From assembly GCA_932294295.1 (NCBI GenBank), contig OW028576.1, forward strand, positions 42,492,747 through 42,556,746: a stretch of DNA of 64,000 bases, written 5' to 3'. The DNA comes from Alitta virens (lineage: Eukaryota; Annelida; Polychaeta; Phyllodocida; Nereididae). Both the position numbers and the translations under genes were made by a program. Every line of letters starts with the position of its first letter. The stretch's first letter is position 1. This document shows positions 21,044 to 32,660 of this stretch, one piece after another. The notes beneath the pieces were generated by a model. It searched no databases, was not told the origin of the DNA, and saw only the letters and a list, made by a program, of their open reading frames with translations.

Positions 21044-21229
21044 GGGGTGGGGGCCTAGCTCAGTGGTAACACACTGGGCTTCCAACCACTGGGTCCCAGG
21101 TTCAATTCCCAGTCGAGACTAAGTTGGATGGCTGTTTCATCCTTCGTCTCATTGCCATGTCCCCTACCTGTCCTAATTAGCCCATCAGGTGCAGAAATAC
21201 AGGACGTAAAGCCCTAATGCACCACCACC
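21044..21229 (+). mobile_element. SINE family A, copy 7 (only plus-strand copy)
   Basis: GGGGGCCTAGCTCAGTGGTA opens the tRNA head, with B box GGTTCAATTCC; the body ends AAAGCCCTAATGC and a (CCA)n tail. Target-site duplication ACATGCTATATCAT at 21030-21043 and 21230-21243. The only one of 13 copies on the plus strand. Confidence 0.9.
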
Positions 21230-21243
21230 ACATGCTATATCAT

Positions 21244-21552
21244 AAATTAGTATTTTTTTAATGTCACATTAATAACTAGATTCTTGTACATGTATTACAG
21301 CTGATTTGAAAAATTACACAGAACTATGGTGTTCTTCTTTTCTTAAACTGTGAATTACCTTTAACTGTGATATTACACTTAATAATTAATTTATAGAACT
21401 ACATCTCCTTCACTGTACCTGGGTCTAGGCCTTAATCAAGTATAGAACTATCATACTATGTTCTATGAAAGACCAGGTATATTTACGAACGAACTGTCTG
21501 AGGAGTGAAAATTTATAGGTCAACGCAGCAGCCGTGTAGGCAGCGTATGCAG
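21244..21552. other. Spacer
   Basis: No feature recognised. Confidence 0.4.
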
Positions 21553-21741
21553 GGTGGTGGTGGTGGATTAGGGCTTTACGTCCTGTATTTCTGCACCTGA
21601 TGGGCTAATTAGGGCAGGTAGGGACCATGGCAATGATCTGAGGGATGAAACAGCCATCCAACTTAGGCCCGCCCGGGAATTGAAACCGGGACCCAGCGGT
21701 TGGAAGCCCAGAGCGCTACCTCTGAGCCAGGCCCCCGCCCT
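21553..21741 (-). mobile_element. SINE family A, copy 8
   Basis: Minus-strand copy with (CCA)n tail and private changes (GATCTGAGGGATG, GAATTGAAACCGGG, CTGAGCCAGG) shared only with copy 9. No target-site duplication is found; its right flank (21741-21759) is repeated after copy 9. Confidence 0.85.
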
Positions 21742-21775
21742 CTAATATCTTTCATATTGAGGGTTAAGATAAGAT

Positions 21776-21965
21776 GTGTTGGTGTGTGTCATTAGGGCTT
21801 TACGTCCTGTATTTCTGCACCTGATGGGCTAATTAGGACAGGCAGGGACCATGGCAATGATCTGAGGGATGAAACAGCCATCCAACTTAGGCCCGACCGG
21901 GAATTGAAACCGGGACCCAGCGGTTGGAAGCCCAGAGCGCTACCTCTGAGCCAGGCCCCCGCCCT
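21776..21965 (-). mobile_element. SINE family A, copy 9 (duplicate of copy 8)
   Basis: Carries the same private changes as copy 8 and is followed by the same TCTAATATCTTTCATATTG (21965-21983). The two arose by duplication of the locus, not by separate insertion. Confidence 0.85.
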
Positions 21966-22502
21966 CTAATATCTTTCATATTGCCCACAATTGAAACTAG
22001 TGGTAACCCGGACTGCAATTATGATATATTCGATCAAACCATAACAATCTACAAAGACAAGCACCTACCAGAGAAAATTGTAAAATTTAATAAACATAAG
22101 CACAAGAAAAATAAGTGGATTACTAGTGTAATAATTAAATCACCACTCCAAGAAACTCAAATATGTATAAAACTGTAAAAAAAATTATCCTGTCAACCTA
22201 TAATAAAATCCTTAAAGCTAGTATAAAAGAAGCAAAAGCTCTTTACTATCACGAAACATTATTAAAATTTTAAAAAGAAATACAGAATACCTGGATAACC
22301 ATAAAGGATATAATAAATGGCACTAAAAATATAAATCAGCTCCCCAAATTCTTCAAAATTAATGAAAATATTATTTCTGACCCTGCTGAAATTGCTTTAA
22401 AGTTTAATTGTTTTTTTTTAGTTCTATTGGACCAAATGTTGCTGCTGAAATTAAGACACCCCATAATCTTGACTTCAAAACTACCTACAAGAACGTATAC
22501 TG

Positions 22503-22631
22503 TGTGTGTGTTTGTGTGTGTGTGAATAGGGCTTTACATCCTGTATTTCTGCACCTGATGGGCTAATTAGGACAGGCAGGGACCATGCGGTGAGATGAGG
22601 GATGAAACACCCATCCAACTTAGGCTCGACC
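22503..22631 (-). mobile_element. SINE family A, copy 10, 5'-truncated
   Basis: Lacks most of the tRNA head (ends at GGCTCGACC on the plus strand). Flanked by ACAAGAACGTATACT and ACAAGAATGTATACT (about 22488-22502 and 22632-22646), a 15-bp duplication with one difference. Tail (CA)n. Confidence 0.8.
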
Positions 22632-22664
22632 ACAAGAATGTATACTAAATTCTATTTTGAGAAT

Positions 22665-22850
22665 GTGGGTGGGTGATTAGGGCTTTACGTCCTGTATTTC
22701 TGCACCAATTGGGCTAATTAGGACAGGCAGAAACCATGGCAATGAGACGAAGAATGAAACAGCCATCCAACTTAGGCTCGACCGGGAATCGAACCCGGGA
22801 ACCAGCGGTTGGAAGCCCAGAGCGCTACCTCTGAGCTAGGCCTCTGCCCG
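22665..22850 (-). mobile_element. SINE family A, copy 11 (first of a tandem pair)
   Basis: Full-length minus copy abutting copy 12 with no host sequence between. Left duplication TTTTGAGAATGT at 22653-22664. Confidence 0.85.
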
Positions 22851-23030
22851 GGTGCGGTGGGTGAATAGGGCTTTATTGCCTGTATTTCTGCACCTGATGG
22901 GCTAATTAGGACATGGCAATGAGTGAAGGATGAAAATAGCCATCCAACTTAGGCTCGACTGGGAGTTGAACCTGGGACCCAGCGGTTGAAAGCCCAGAGC
23001 GCTATCTCTGAGCTAGGCCCCCGCCCCTTT
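22851..23030 (-). mobile_element. SINE family A, copy 12 (second of a tandem pair)
   Basis: Directly follows copy 11; the matching duplication TTTTGAGAGTGT is at 23031-23042, so the pair shares one outer target-site duplication. Several small deletions in the body. Confidence 0.85.
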
Positions 23031-23870
23031 GTTTTGAGAGTGTAACTGAAGAAGAAGTACATGATGTTGTAAATAAACTTCCCTTGTAAAACTAGTCATG
23101 GCTGTGATAATTTATCCACGAAATTTATCAAGATCATTAAAGATAGTATTGTAAGTCTACTTACTAAATTATTAATCAATCATTCCGGACAGGAATCTTT
23201 CCCAGTAAATTAAAGATTGCGAAAATTTTTCAGTTTTTTAAAAAGAATGATACACACCAATTGAAAACTTATTGTCCAATATCAGTCCTACCTACCCTGT
23301 CAAAAATATTTGAGAAAGCTATGTACATTCAAATGCATAATCTTTTAAAATCTCTTAATTTGTTCTATGGAAGTCAATATTGCTTGTGGGAAAATCACTC
23401 GACAGAATATGCTACAATAGAAAATAGTAAATTGTCTCTGCACATATTCAAGGATCTGTCAAAGGCATTACTGTAGATCACGAAATTTCATGTATAATCT
23501 TACAGCCTATGGTGTTACAGGAACAGCTTGAATTATGTAAATCATACTTAACAGAAAGCAGTATGTTGATATTAATGGACAAAAATCAGAAATGTTAACA
23601 ATAAAAAAAGAGTCCCACAAGGCTCCATCTTAGGTCCTTTATTCTTCCTTATCTATATAAATGACTTTGACAGATCCTCGAATATATTCAGATTTATAAT
23701 TTATGCGGATGACTCAACATTTCTGTGTACTATATCATCTTTATAATACTGTAAACCTGGAACTCAATATTAATGAATTACAAAATATTAGTTATTGGTT
23801 AAAAGTTAATAAATTATCCTTAAATGTTAATAAGACAAAGCTCACATTGTTCCAAACTTTAAATATTTAG

Positions 23871-24237
23871 ATGCAAGATTTTTGTGAAAAGCACAAGCAG
23901 ATAAAATAAGCAAGAAAATATCAAAAGTAAATGGGGGTAATGATACGTCTTAGACATTTTATACCTAGGCAAACCATGATTTTGATACTGTATTGTATTA
24001 TGATTTGTAAGAGTATTATGTATGTAATATGGCTGCAAAATAACATCTCTATGTATATCATAAATGAGCATTTTTGTGGCACAATAATTAAGTGTACTAG
24101 ATTCTTATATCAGATGATTTGAAAAATTAAGACATATAACTTAAATGCTGAGAAATTAAACCAATTTTTCTCGGTAAAGTATCATTTTGGGGATATTCAA
24201 GGGATAATTTCCTGAGCATTCAGTAAAGACAGCGAAA
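23871..24237. other. Spacer
   Basis: No feature recognised; the first part may still be LINE tail. Confidence 0.35.
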
Positions 24238-24655
24238 AAATTTGATGACATTCACATGCTCTTAAGTAGGAGCATTTTAGCATTTTAATAAGCGTCGTAT
24301 CATATCTGAGCTGACCTAGAATAACAGAAGTACCTAATGACTACGATAATTTTGAAGAAATTCACATGCTGTTAAGTAGGAGCATTTTAGTATTCTAATG
24401 AGCTTTATATCATTTCTGAGTGGACCTGGAATAACACAATTACCTAATGACTGCCAGAATTTGATGACATTCACATGCTGTCAAGTAGGAGCATTTTAGT
24501 ATTCTAATGAGCTTCGTATCATTTCTGAGCAGACCTGGAATAACACAATTACCTAATGACTGCCAGAATTTGATGACATTCACATGCTGTCAAGTAGGAG
24601 CATTTTAGTATTCTAATGAGCTTCGTATCATTTCAGAGCTGATCTGGAACTACAT
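24238..24655. repeat. 109-bp tandem repeat, about 3.8 copies
   Basis: Units begin TGATGACATTCACATGCT at 24243, (diverged) 24353, 24462 and 24571. Units 3 and 4 are almost identical; unit 1 is the most diverged, so the array grew from the right. No open frame. Confidence 0.9.
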
Positions 24656-24742
24656 TTCAAATCCCTGCCAGATTAATGTTGCAAGCGTGCCTTTTGAGGG
24701 GGGCAATTTCCGCAAATGCTCCCCACCTCCAACAGTGCCAAA

Positions 24743-24800
24743 TTACTATACAATCAAAACATTACTATACAATCAAAAAATTACTATACAATCAAAATAT
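24743..24800. repeat. 18-bp tandem repeat
   Basis: ATTACTATACAATCAAAA three times in a row with one or two changes. Confidence 0.85.
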
Positions 24801-25573
24801 TTACAATGTCAACCAATCTCAGTTCATATAAGTCCACAAGAGCTAATTTACCATTACGTTAATATAAAATTTTATATATATTCAATCAATTTTACAATGC
24901 AGCCTACCTAATTAATACATCACACAATTATGACTACAAATAATTATGATAGCACACAGATTATCAGTACATAAAAATATAAGTGCCAAGTCAGAAACGC
25001 TCTAGGTAACAATCATATAAAATGCCTTTAGCTTATACTACACATAACCAAATAATACAGGTACGTTACAATTATTATAAAATTTGATATATTCAAGCAA
25101 TTTTACAAGGCAGCCTACTTAATTAATACCTCTTGGTATGTTTGTTCATTTTCAGTAGTAAACATCATGGAATTGTGACTACAAATCATTATGATAGCAC
25201 AAGAATTAGTAGTACATACAAAATATTAGGTGCCAAGTCAGAAACGCTCTTATATAACAACCATACAAACTGTCTATTATTCTACAAAAGTAATACTGCG
25301 CCAACATAACACATGTCAAAGATTCCAGAAATAAGAAGAGCAACACCAAACTTAAGTTAATTGCTACAATATCTAACATCATACTAAAGATGACAACGTT
25401 GATAGAAGTAGTCATAAAAGTTAATAATTGAATATGCATCAGACTTAGACTAAAAATCTGTGAGTGCAGAGTGAAGTGGTTGGGTTATGCAGATTAATTT
25501 TTCAAACTTTGCTGGATGGGACCACAAGTGTTTGGCCAGGACACTTGCTTTCATAGACCATTCTGAAGACACA

Positions 25574-27543
25574 TCATATGTTTGGTTTGTTCCAAACGTG
25601 GATTTTCATATGTTTCGTCAATCCACTTTCCAATACGTATGTCTTTTCACAAACAAAGCATTTGTAAGGTCGTCTTCCAGAGTGCATCATCATGTGTGCT
25701 CTTAATTCACTTGGGATTCGAAATCTCTCCTCACAGACACTACATTTGAAATGTCTCTCTTCGTTATGAAATCTTTGGTGCTTGGTCAGGTTACCTTGGT
25801 ATCTAAATAGCTTTCCGCAAACATCACACCCCCAAGATCTCATTCCTATGTGAATCTTTCGTCGGTGATTATGGAGGTGCCTTTCTAGTCCAAATCTTTT
25901 CCCACAAATATCACATGAATGGTGCCTCTCTTTAGTGTGCACCATTATGTGATGATTCGACAAACTAATGCGCAGACGAAATCCCTTCCCACATAATTCA
26001 CATTTGTAAGGTCTCTTGTCACTGTGCATCTTTAGATGTGCTTTTAGTTGCTTTTCTAGCGCAAATCCCTCCTCACAAACAACACAAGTAAAATGCATCT
26101 CTTTGGTGTGGGTCGTTATGTTGTGTTCCTTCAAATGACTGTGCTGAGTGAATGTCTCCCCACAGACATCACACTTGTAAGGTCGCTCTTCAATGTGTGT
26201 CTTCAGGTGTATGATTAGTTTCTTTCTAGTTACATATCCTTTCCCACACACACTACAGATGTAAGCACATTTGGCGTGGATTTTCATGTGAGCGATCAGG
26301 TTATTCTGTCCAGTAAACTCTTTCCCACAGAAACAACATGCAAAATTTTCTTCAGCATTATGTGTTGTTTTGACATGTACTGACAGGATTCCAAGGTTCT
26401 TGAATCTTTCCTGACAAATACTGCAAGCAAATGGTTTGGTTTTGTCATGGCGATTTCTGTGTGTCCTCCTTTCTTTCTTACTTGTATATCTTTTTCCACA
26501 GACTTTACAAATACCTAGTAGTTTAGACCTGTGATTTCTTATGTGATTGGCCAGTGTATATTCACTTGGAAATGATTTGCCACAAACACTGCAGCTCAAT
26601 TGCATTTCACAGTTTCCTTCAGTTGAGCCTTTTTTCAGTTGATCTATCCCTGAACATTTGTCATAATAACTCGCATCGTCTGCCATTTCCTTAACAATCT
26701 TAACATCAATGATTTTATTTTCACTAATTTGTAAAGTATGATCATCCAAGTCATGGTTTTCAAGTTTTACTTTCAAAGGAACTGTCTGCAAACTATTGTA
26801 ATCCAAACATTCCGGTGTTATCTCTATTGGAGCATACTCTTCATCACATTGATAAGATCTTTCCTCAGTGTCAAGTCTCATATGTTCACTTAGCTTTAAT
26901 TCTAGTCTTTTTCGGCAACAATTTGTATGTTTATTCAGCTTCCTGCAAGTAGGAAATGCTTTTCCACATGCACTACATGTGTAAGCCCCCTCCACATGTT
27001 CCTTCATGTGTGTGATCAGTTTCTCCAGTTCAGTAAACTCTCTCCCGCAGAAACAACATATAAAATGATTCTCTCCGCCATGAACTGCTCTCATATGAAT
27101 TGACAGGTTGCAGTGTTTCTGGAATCTTCCTTCACAGACACAGCAAACAAATGCAAAGCCTGCGTCATGACGCTTTTTGTGTGAAATCTTATCAATTTTA
27201 CTAGAATATATTTTCCCACAGACTTCGCAAGCTCTAGATCTTGATGATTTACTCGTGTTTTTCGCATTCTTGATAATCTTAACATTAATTGTTTTGTTGT
27301 AACCAATTTGCAGGTTTTGAGGTTTTATTTCAATAGGAACTGTCTGCAAGTCATTCTCTGAACACCCTGGCATGATCTCTGTTGGAGCATACATTTCATC
27401 AATGCATCTTTCAGGTTTAATCTCTATTACATTGACCTCTTGGCAATCCATGTCAGGAAGTTGCGGTTTCTCTTCTAAGGGCATTTCCTTTAGCAAATCA
27501 TAGCCTTCTTGCTTCACGTCTGGTACAATTCCGTCTTGGAAAT
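25574..27543 (-). CDS. Zinc-finger unit 1: intact C2H2 terminal exon, 16 fingers
   Basis: One open exon of 656 residues. It starts at the acceptor TTTCTGTTTCAG (27544-27555), phase 1, not at the ATG further out, which would lie in the intron. Order: acidic N-terminal linker with DVKQEG and VIEIKPERC (residues about 8-105), four fingers (about 105-210), a second copy of the linker (about 235-315), then twelve fingers to the end. Finger 4 ends C-C in place of H-H. Linkers such as HIEERPYKC stand where TGEKP is usual. Such proteins bind DNA in the nucleus as transcription regulators. VKQE, IKPE and VKLE fit the SUMO-attachment consensus. The upstream exon is not adjacent; 52255-52345 is a candidate. 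Confidence 0.85.
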
Positions 27544-28704
27544 CTGAAACAGAAAAAGAAAAAAAATTCAGAGTGGGATTTGACTGCCGGTCGCCACGCA
27601 CAGAGAGAGAGAGAGAGAGTAGCTTGAGGTCACAATATAAAATGCTCCATATATCAAGACGGTCACAGATGTCACATACAATAATTGGTCAAACAAGAAC
27701 CAGATCTGATGGTACTTGTGACAAACAGACCATTCAGGACAACTTTTAGGGCTTAGCCAAACTACTGATTTTCCAGCTCGACATTCGAAGGAGTTACTTC
27801 AGATTAAAATCTCATTTTTCAAATTTTTGCCCATTTTCACAAGAAAACAGATATATCCAGCCATTATTTGGTAACCCTTAATATGGACTCATTTCCAGAT
27901 CATTCTAGAAGTCCCACACTTGCTGTAAAGCAACTGAACTTCCACTACATCAGTACTGTACAGACCGATAAACCTGACGGCATGTTTTTACATCACAATT
28001 TATGGAATGGGAATAAGGACTTTTGGGTCAAGCTGTATGCTGGTTCTCAAGACCCTAATAGTTATACCAACAATGACCTGATTGTATGATTAGGTCATCA
28101 AACAAAGGTTAAAGGACCAGTATAGGGCTGGTCAGTTCTCGTGTGACGTTATTATACTCGACATCATCACAGCCCAATTATTGATGACAACATCTACTAT
28201 TGCTTCATGATGACATTCAGTATTGTGCCAGCATTTCCAGGTACAAAGGTCACACAAGAACTGGCCAGTTCTATACAGCGGTCCCTGCTGAATCTAAAGT
28301 CCCCTAGAATAAAACCAGGTGTTGTGTGTCGGGATCGGGACAAAAGTATTAGAATTTCAACCAATCTCTTGTTTCAGTTTAAAGAGTTTATTGATCTTAG
28401 CATCACAATTCATATGACATTTGATATCTAAAAGAATTTCACAAATAAGGTAACATCATACATACATAATATATATACACATAGTGCTCAATGCTTGCCT
28501 GAATACAAAATATTAAATTACAAGTCTGAAATGTTCTTATTTATAATCATGCACAAAGCTTGTTTTACTATGCACAACCAAGTACAACTAAAAGTGAAAG
28601 TAGCAAAGATTATCAGACGATATGAAAAATCTAATGACAAGTCAGAAATCCTCTGACATTATAATCATACACACTACTGTTTATACAAAACCAAGTAGGC
28701 CTCG
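27544..28704. other. Upstream flank of unit 1 (intron or intergenic)
   Basis: A GA microsatellite at 27601-27620 follows the acceptor. The rest has diverged copies of the flank of other units (AAAACCAGGTGTTGTGTGTC near 28311, similar to 31097 and 33236). I find no start exon with a phase-1 donor here. Confidence 0.5.
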
Positions 28705-28830
28705 TTTTCTTCCGAAAGGCGGCGCTACGATCCGGTGCAAAGCACCGGCCTTTCTCATAACCGATTTGCCGCTCCCCCAGAATCGGGGAGGGAAATGCTT
28801 CCGCGCGTCGTCTGCATACAAAGTAGTGCG
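28705..28830 (-). repeat. Dispersed repeat D, copy 2
   Basis: Inverted relative of 17905-18000 with CCGGTGCAAAGCACCGG as a perfect internal hairpin and GGGAGGGAAATGCTTCC. A related hairpin, CCGGTGCTACGTACCGG, lies at about 29079-29095. Confidence 0.7.
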
Positions 28831-29349
28831 ATTACTACGCCTTATTTCTTTCTTCCAAGAAGCCATTTACTGTGAAATTAGTTCAGATGATTTCTTTTGA
28901 CTTAGACTCTACTAACGTCATGAAATTGAACAACTTTACCGTGGAATTCCACCCACTGCAGAAGGTACTATTTTCGTAAAAGGCACTGAACAAGCGTTGT
29001 AATGGCATTGCGACGCTTATTCAACGATCAATTTTTTACGTTATCCATTGACGCTTTGCCTGAGTTCTCAGATAGACCGGTGCTACGTACCGGACAAGTG
29101 CCGTCTTTCGACAGAAATTGAAGTAGGCCTACCACAATACCCACGTAACACTGCATGGTCAAAAGACTTAAAAAAACCAGGCAAGTAACATCAAACTTGT
29201 TATTTGCTACAATATCTAGCATCATACTAAATATGATAACAATTATGATGAAGATAGCTGGATATCATGATGAAATAGATGTTAACACATAGCTGTTAAT
29301 TCACTATACATAATTTTATGACATTATTCGACTTAAAATCACTGAGGGC

Positions 29350-30020
29350 ACAGTAAAGTGATTGAGTCTCGTACATCATTTTCCAATGTGTGATTGTGTG
29401 TCCTCATATGCTTGGTTATGTCCTCTTCTAAATCTCTCCTCACAGACACAGCATTTGAAATATTTTCTCCAGGCGATTATTGTGTCCTACCCTTTCACCA
29501 CGACTAGTAAATATTTTCAAACAGACCTTCTAAGCTCCTGGTTATGTACCTACAATTTTCATTAGGAAATGATTTGTCATAAATATTGCAGATTGTATTA
29601 ACATATTTTGCATTTCAGTCTTCTGCAGTTAAGCTTTTATATCATGATCACTTAAAGCCTCGGTTACAATCTTGAAGTCCATCATTTGATTGTCACTAAT
29701 TAGTTTAGTATCAACTTCAGAGTCACAGCTTTCAGGCTTTATTTCAATAGGAGCTGTCTGTAAAGCAGTGTCTGAACACTCTGGCATTATCTCTAATGGA
29801 GCATTCTCTTCATCAACACATTCATCATTTTTAAGTCTCACATTTGCACTCGACTGGAGTCCCAGCATTTTTTTGCGGCATGGGACCTTGTGGCTAAGAA
29901 GCGCCATATACTTAGTGAATCCTTTTCCACATGCACTACAATTATAAGTCGATGTTCCACTTCTATGTTCTTTCATGTGCGTGATCAGTTTCTCTTGTTC
30001 AGTAAATTCTCTCTGGCGAT
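29350..30020 (-). pseudogene. Zinc-finger unit 2: remnant
   Basis: From 30020 downward the minus strand has the end of finger 3 (EKLITHMKEH), finger 4 (CSACGKGFTKY) and the second linker (CVDEENAPLEIMPECSD, TAPIEIKPESCDSE), ending at a stop at 29629. Its N-terminal linker, fingers 1-2 and the acceptor are missing, and only scraps of the last fingers survive to 29350. Dead by deletion. Confidence 0.75.
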
Positions 30021-30159
30021 TTCTTAATATTTGCCTAAACATTAAGAAATCAAAAAGATCATTTTTTTTTTTAATATTTAAAGATCGATTTTTGAAAAAT
30101 TCATAAAAATATGAAGGAATCTGACCACCACAATGATATTTTAACCAGAGGACCACTAG

Positions 30160-31480
30160 ATGTGTGTGATATTGGGAAACAAATATGGAAGTGATGGTGA
30201 ACTATCTTGTTGGTCAAAATTACATTAGAATAAACGGCTTTTTTCACAATCGTATATTATTTGTCTTTTTAAAACTACTCTGGCTTCCATCATTTTGCAA
30301 ATAAGGTGGTTTTGGCCATTCATATATGTGCTGGTGGACCATAAGAAGCAAGAAAATAAATATGAGCTCTTATTGTTGCATAGATTCCACACAGCCCTGC
30401 AAAAAATAAAGTATCGTTTTGCCACGTTTCCCATTTTCGCCCTTTTTCAGACCATTACAGTTTGAAAAATATCGCCAATAGCTCTGATGTAACAGCATAC
30501 ACGGTTCCAATACAACTTCTTTACTCTAGGTACAACATTTCATGCCTACATTATAAAAAATAAGAGAGATATGGACGTCTTAACTTGGAAATTCATGCCG
30601 TTGTGCTTTTCTGCAAAAAATTTATAAAATTTCAAATTGCTGTATCTTTTAAACCATTGACACTGGAGATCTGAAATTTTGGATTTTTCCATTAATTATA
30701 TAGTCCTACAACTGGTATGTTTTGCAGAATTTTTCGAGATGGTGACCTGGGAAGTTTGTCTGAATTTCGGTGAATTCATATGGATTGATCCTATTGGAAC
30801 ACGTCGAATACAGCAGTACACCTGAGGTAACGAGCGATTAGATCTTGACAAAAATTATATTTTGGTCTATTTTAAATCTGGCCGGTATTGTCAATCCTTA
30901 AACATGTGGGCTCATTTTCAGACTATTCCAGTAAAGTTAAACTCATTGTAACAAATATTGGTTTAACTTCAACTGCATCAAACAATTCAGAAACTTCTGA
31001 CACTTAAGTAACAGGTCAGACGGATACACCAGCTGAGGGTTTCTCTGTCAAGAAAAGCTTCAACAAGTGTTATAACTTCACAATCACAATCAAACCAGGT
31101 CTTGTGTCAGAATCGGGTCAAATTATTTAGAAATTCAACAAATCTCAGTTAGTGTCAGGTCGGGGCGTTTATTCACAATACCCATTTCACAATGGTCAAA
31201 GATTTCGAAATTAAGACTACAAATAAGTATTTGTAACACCAAACTTACGTTAATTGAGCACTACAATATTTGGCATCACGCTAAAGATGATAATAACATC
31301 AGCTGCACATTATGATGAAATACGGATTCTAACATATCAATTGCTATAAATTTACTACCATGAAAACTAATTATTTTAATTATACAAACATAAATGCATG
31401 ACATCAATCGATTTGATTACGGATTCATCCGTACAAAGTGAAGTAACTGAGGTGTATACATAGTTATTCACTATCTTTAA
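30160..31480. other. Spacer between units 2 and 3
   Basis: Contains a diverged unit flank (31090-31170). No exon found. Confidence 0.4.
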
Positions 31481-31737
31481 TTAAGTCTCTAAGATTGCTG
31501 GGTTGGACCATAGTTTAGGACCTTTGCTTTTCAAGGACCATTCTGGTGTTGATTTTTCGTCTCACTTTCTCACCTTGACTTGTAAACTTTTTTTCCCACA
31601 AGTCCCTTACAATTTAGCCCTGAAATTTCTCATATGATTGGCCAATCGGTATTCAATTAGGAACAGTTGTCACAAACACTGCAGGTCAAATTAATCTATT
31701 GCACTTCACAGTCTTCTTCAGTTAAGCTTTTATTCAG

Positions 31738-32660
31738 TTAATCTGTCCCCAAACAATACTCATGATCACTTAAAGCCTCCCTGACAATCTTTACATCAAT
31801 CATTTGATCGTCACTAATTTGTAAACCATGACCATTAAAGTCATGGCTTTCATGTTTTATTTCCGCAGGAACTGTCTGTAATCCATTCTCATCAGAACAT
31901 TCTGGCATTATCTCCACTGGAGCATCCTCTTTGTCAACACATTGATCAGTGTTAAGTCTCTCACGTGCACTTAGATCAGGTCCTTGGCTTTTTCTGTGGT
32001 TTAGTCTTAAGTGGAGACCAAGTTTCTTATACAGAGAAAATCCTTGTCCGCATATACTACAGGTGTACGCCTGACTACTATGCTCCTTCATGTGTGTGAT
32101 CAGCGTCTCCTGTTCAGTAAACTGTCTCTCACAGAAACAACATGTAAAATGTTTTTCTTTACAATGACTTGTTCTCATATGCATGGACAGGCTTGCCAGG
32201 CCATCGAATCTTTCCTCACAGACACTGCAAACATATGGCCGGAATTTATCATGGCGCTTTTTGTGCACAACCTTATCAGTTCTACGAATATATATCTTCC
32301 CACATTTTTCGCAAGCTCCTCGTGATTTACTCCTGTGATTAATCTTGTCATAATCACTTGAATTGTTCCTCACATCCTTGATAATCTTTACATCAACCAT
32401 TTCACTGTCACCAATTAGCAGGCTTTGAGGTTTTATTTCAATTGGAACTGTCTGCAAATAATCATACTCCGAACTTTCTGGAACTATCTCTATTAGAGCA
32501 GGCTCTTCATCAATGCATCTTTCAGGTTTGATCTCTATTACATTGCCCTCCACAAGATCCATGTCAGAAGGTTTGGCTTCCTCTTCTAAGGGCATTTCCT
32601 TTCGGAAATACAAATCATTGTCTTCTTGTTTTACGTCGGGTAGAATCATGACTTGGAAAC
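31738..32660 (-). CDS. Zinc-finger unit 3: truncated exon, 4 fingers
   Basis: Starts at the acceptor TTTTTTCTTTCAG (32661 upward), phase 1, codes 307 residues: N-terminal linker with DVKQED and VIEIKPERC, four fingers (CEKCGKIY, CSVCEERF, CCFCERQF, CSICGQGF) and the second linker (APVEIMPECSDENGLQ, EIKHESHD). A TAA then stops it where units 1 and 4 have a Gln codon and go on. Below 31738 are only broken finger traces and more stops. Either a pseudogene or a gene now making a short four-finger protein; the clean frame of 307 codons leaves the second option open. Confidence 0.65.

Larger units (their letters stand above)
21984..23870 (+). mobile_element. Decayed LINE (CR1/jockey type) with nested SINEs
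   Basis: A non-LTR reverse transcriptase in broken frames. Upstream: KVKFN-like KIVKFNKHKHKKNKWIT (22073-22125) and KEAKALYYHETL, typical of the region between endonuclease and RT. RT motifs: PISVLPTLSKIFEKAM (about 23275-23325), SQYCLWENHSTEYA (about 23370-23415), VPQGSILGPLFFLIYINDF (about 23610-23670) and the catalytic YADDSTF (about 23700-23722). Stops and frameshifts abound. SINEs at 22503-22631, 22665-22850 and 22851-23030 split it. The endonuclease and 3' end are not recognisable. Confidence 0.8.

Noticed and set aside
21044..21120. tRNA gene
   Set aside because: A and B boxes are good but the anticodon stem is degenerate and the body continues into the SINE with target-site duplications.
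27544..27601. ATG and 19 residues before the unit 1 zinc-finger exon
   Set aside because: A strong acceptor lies between them and the conserved sequence, and the residues are not shared with the sister units.
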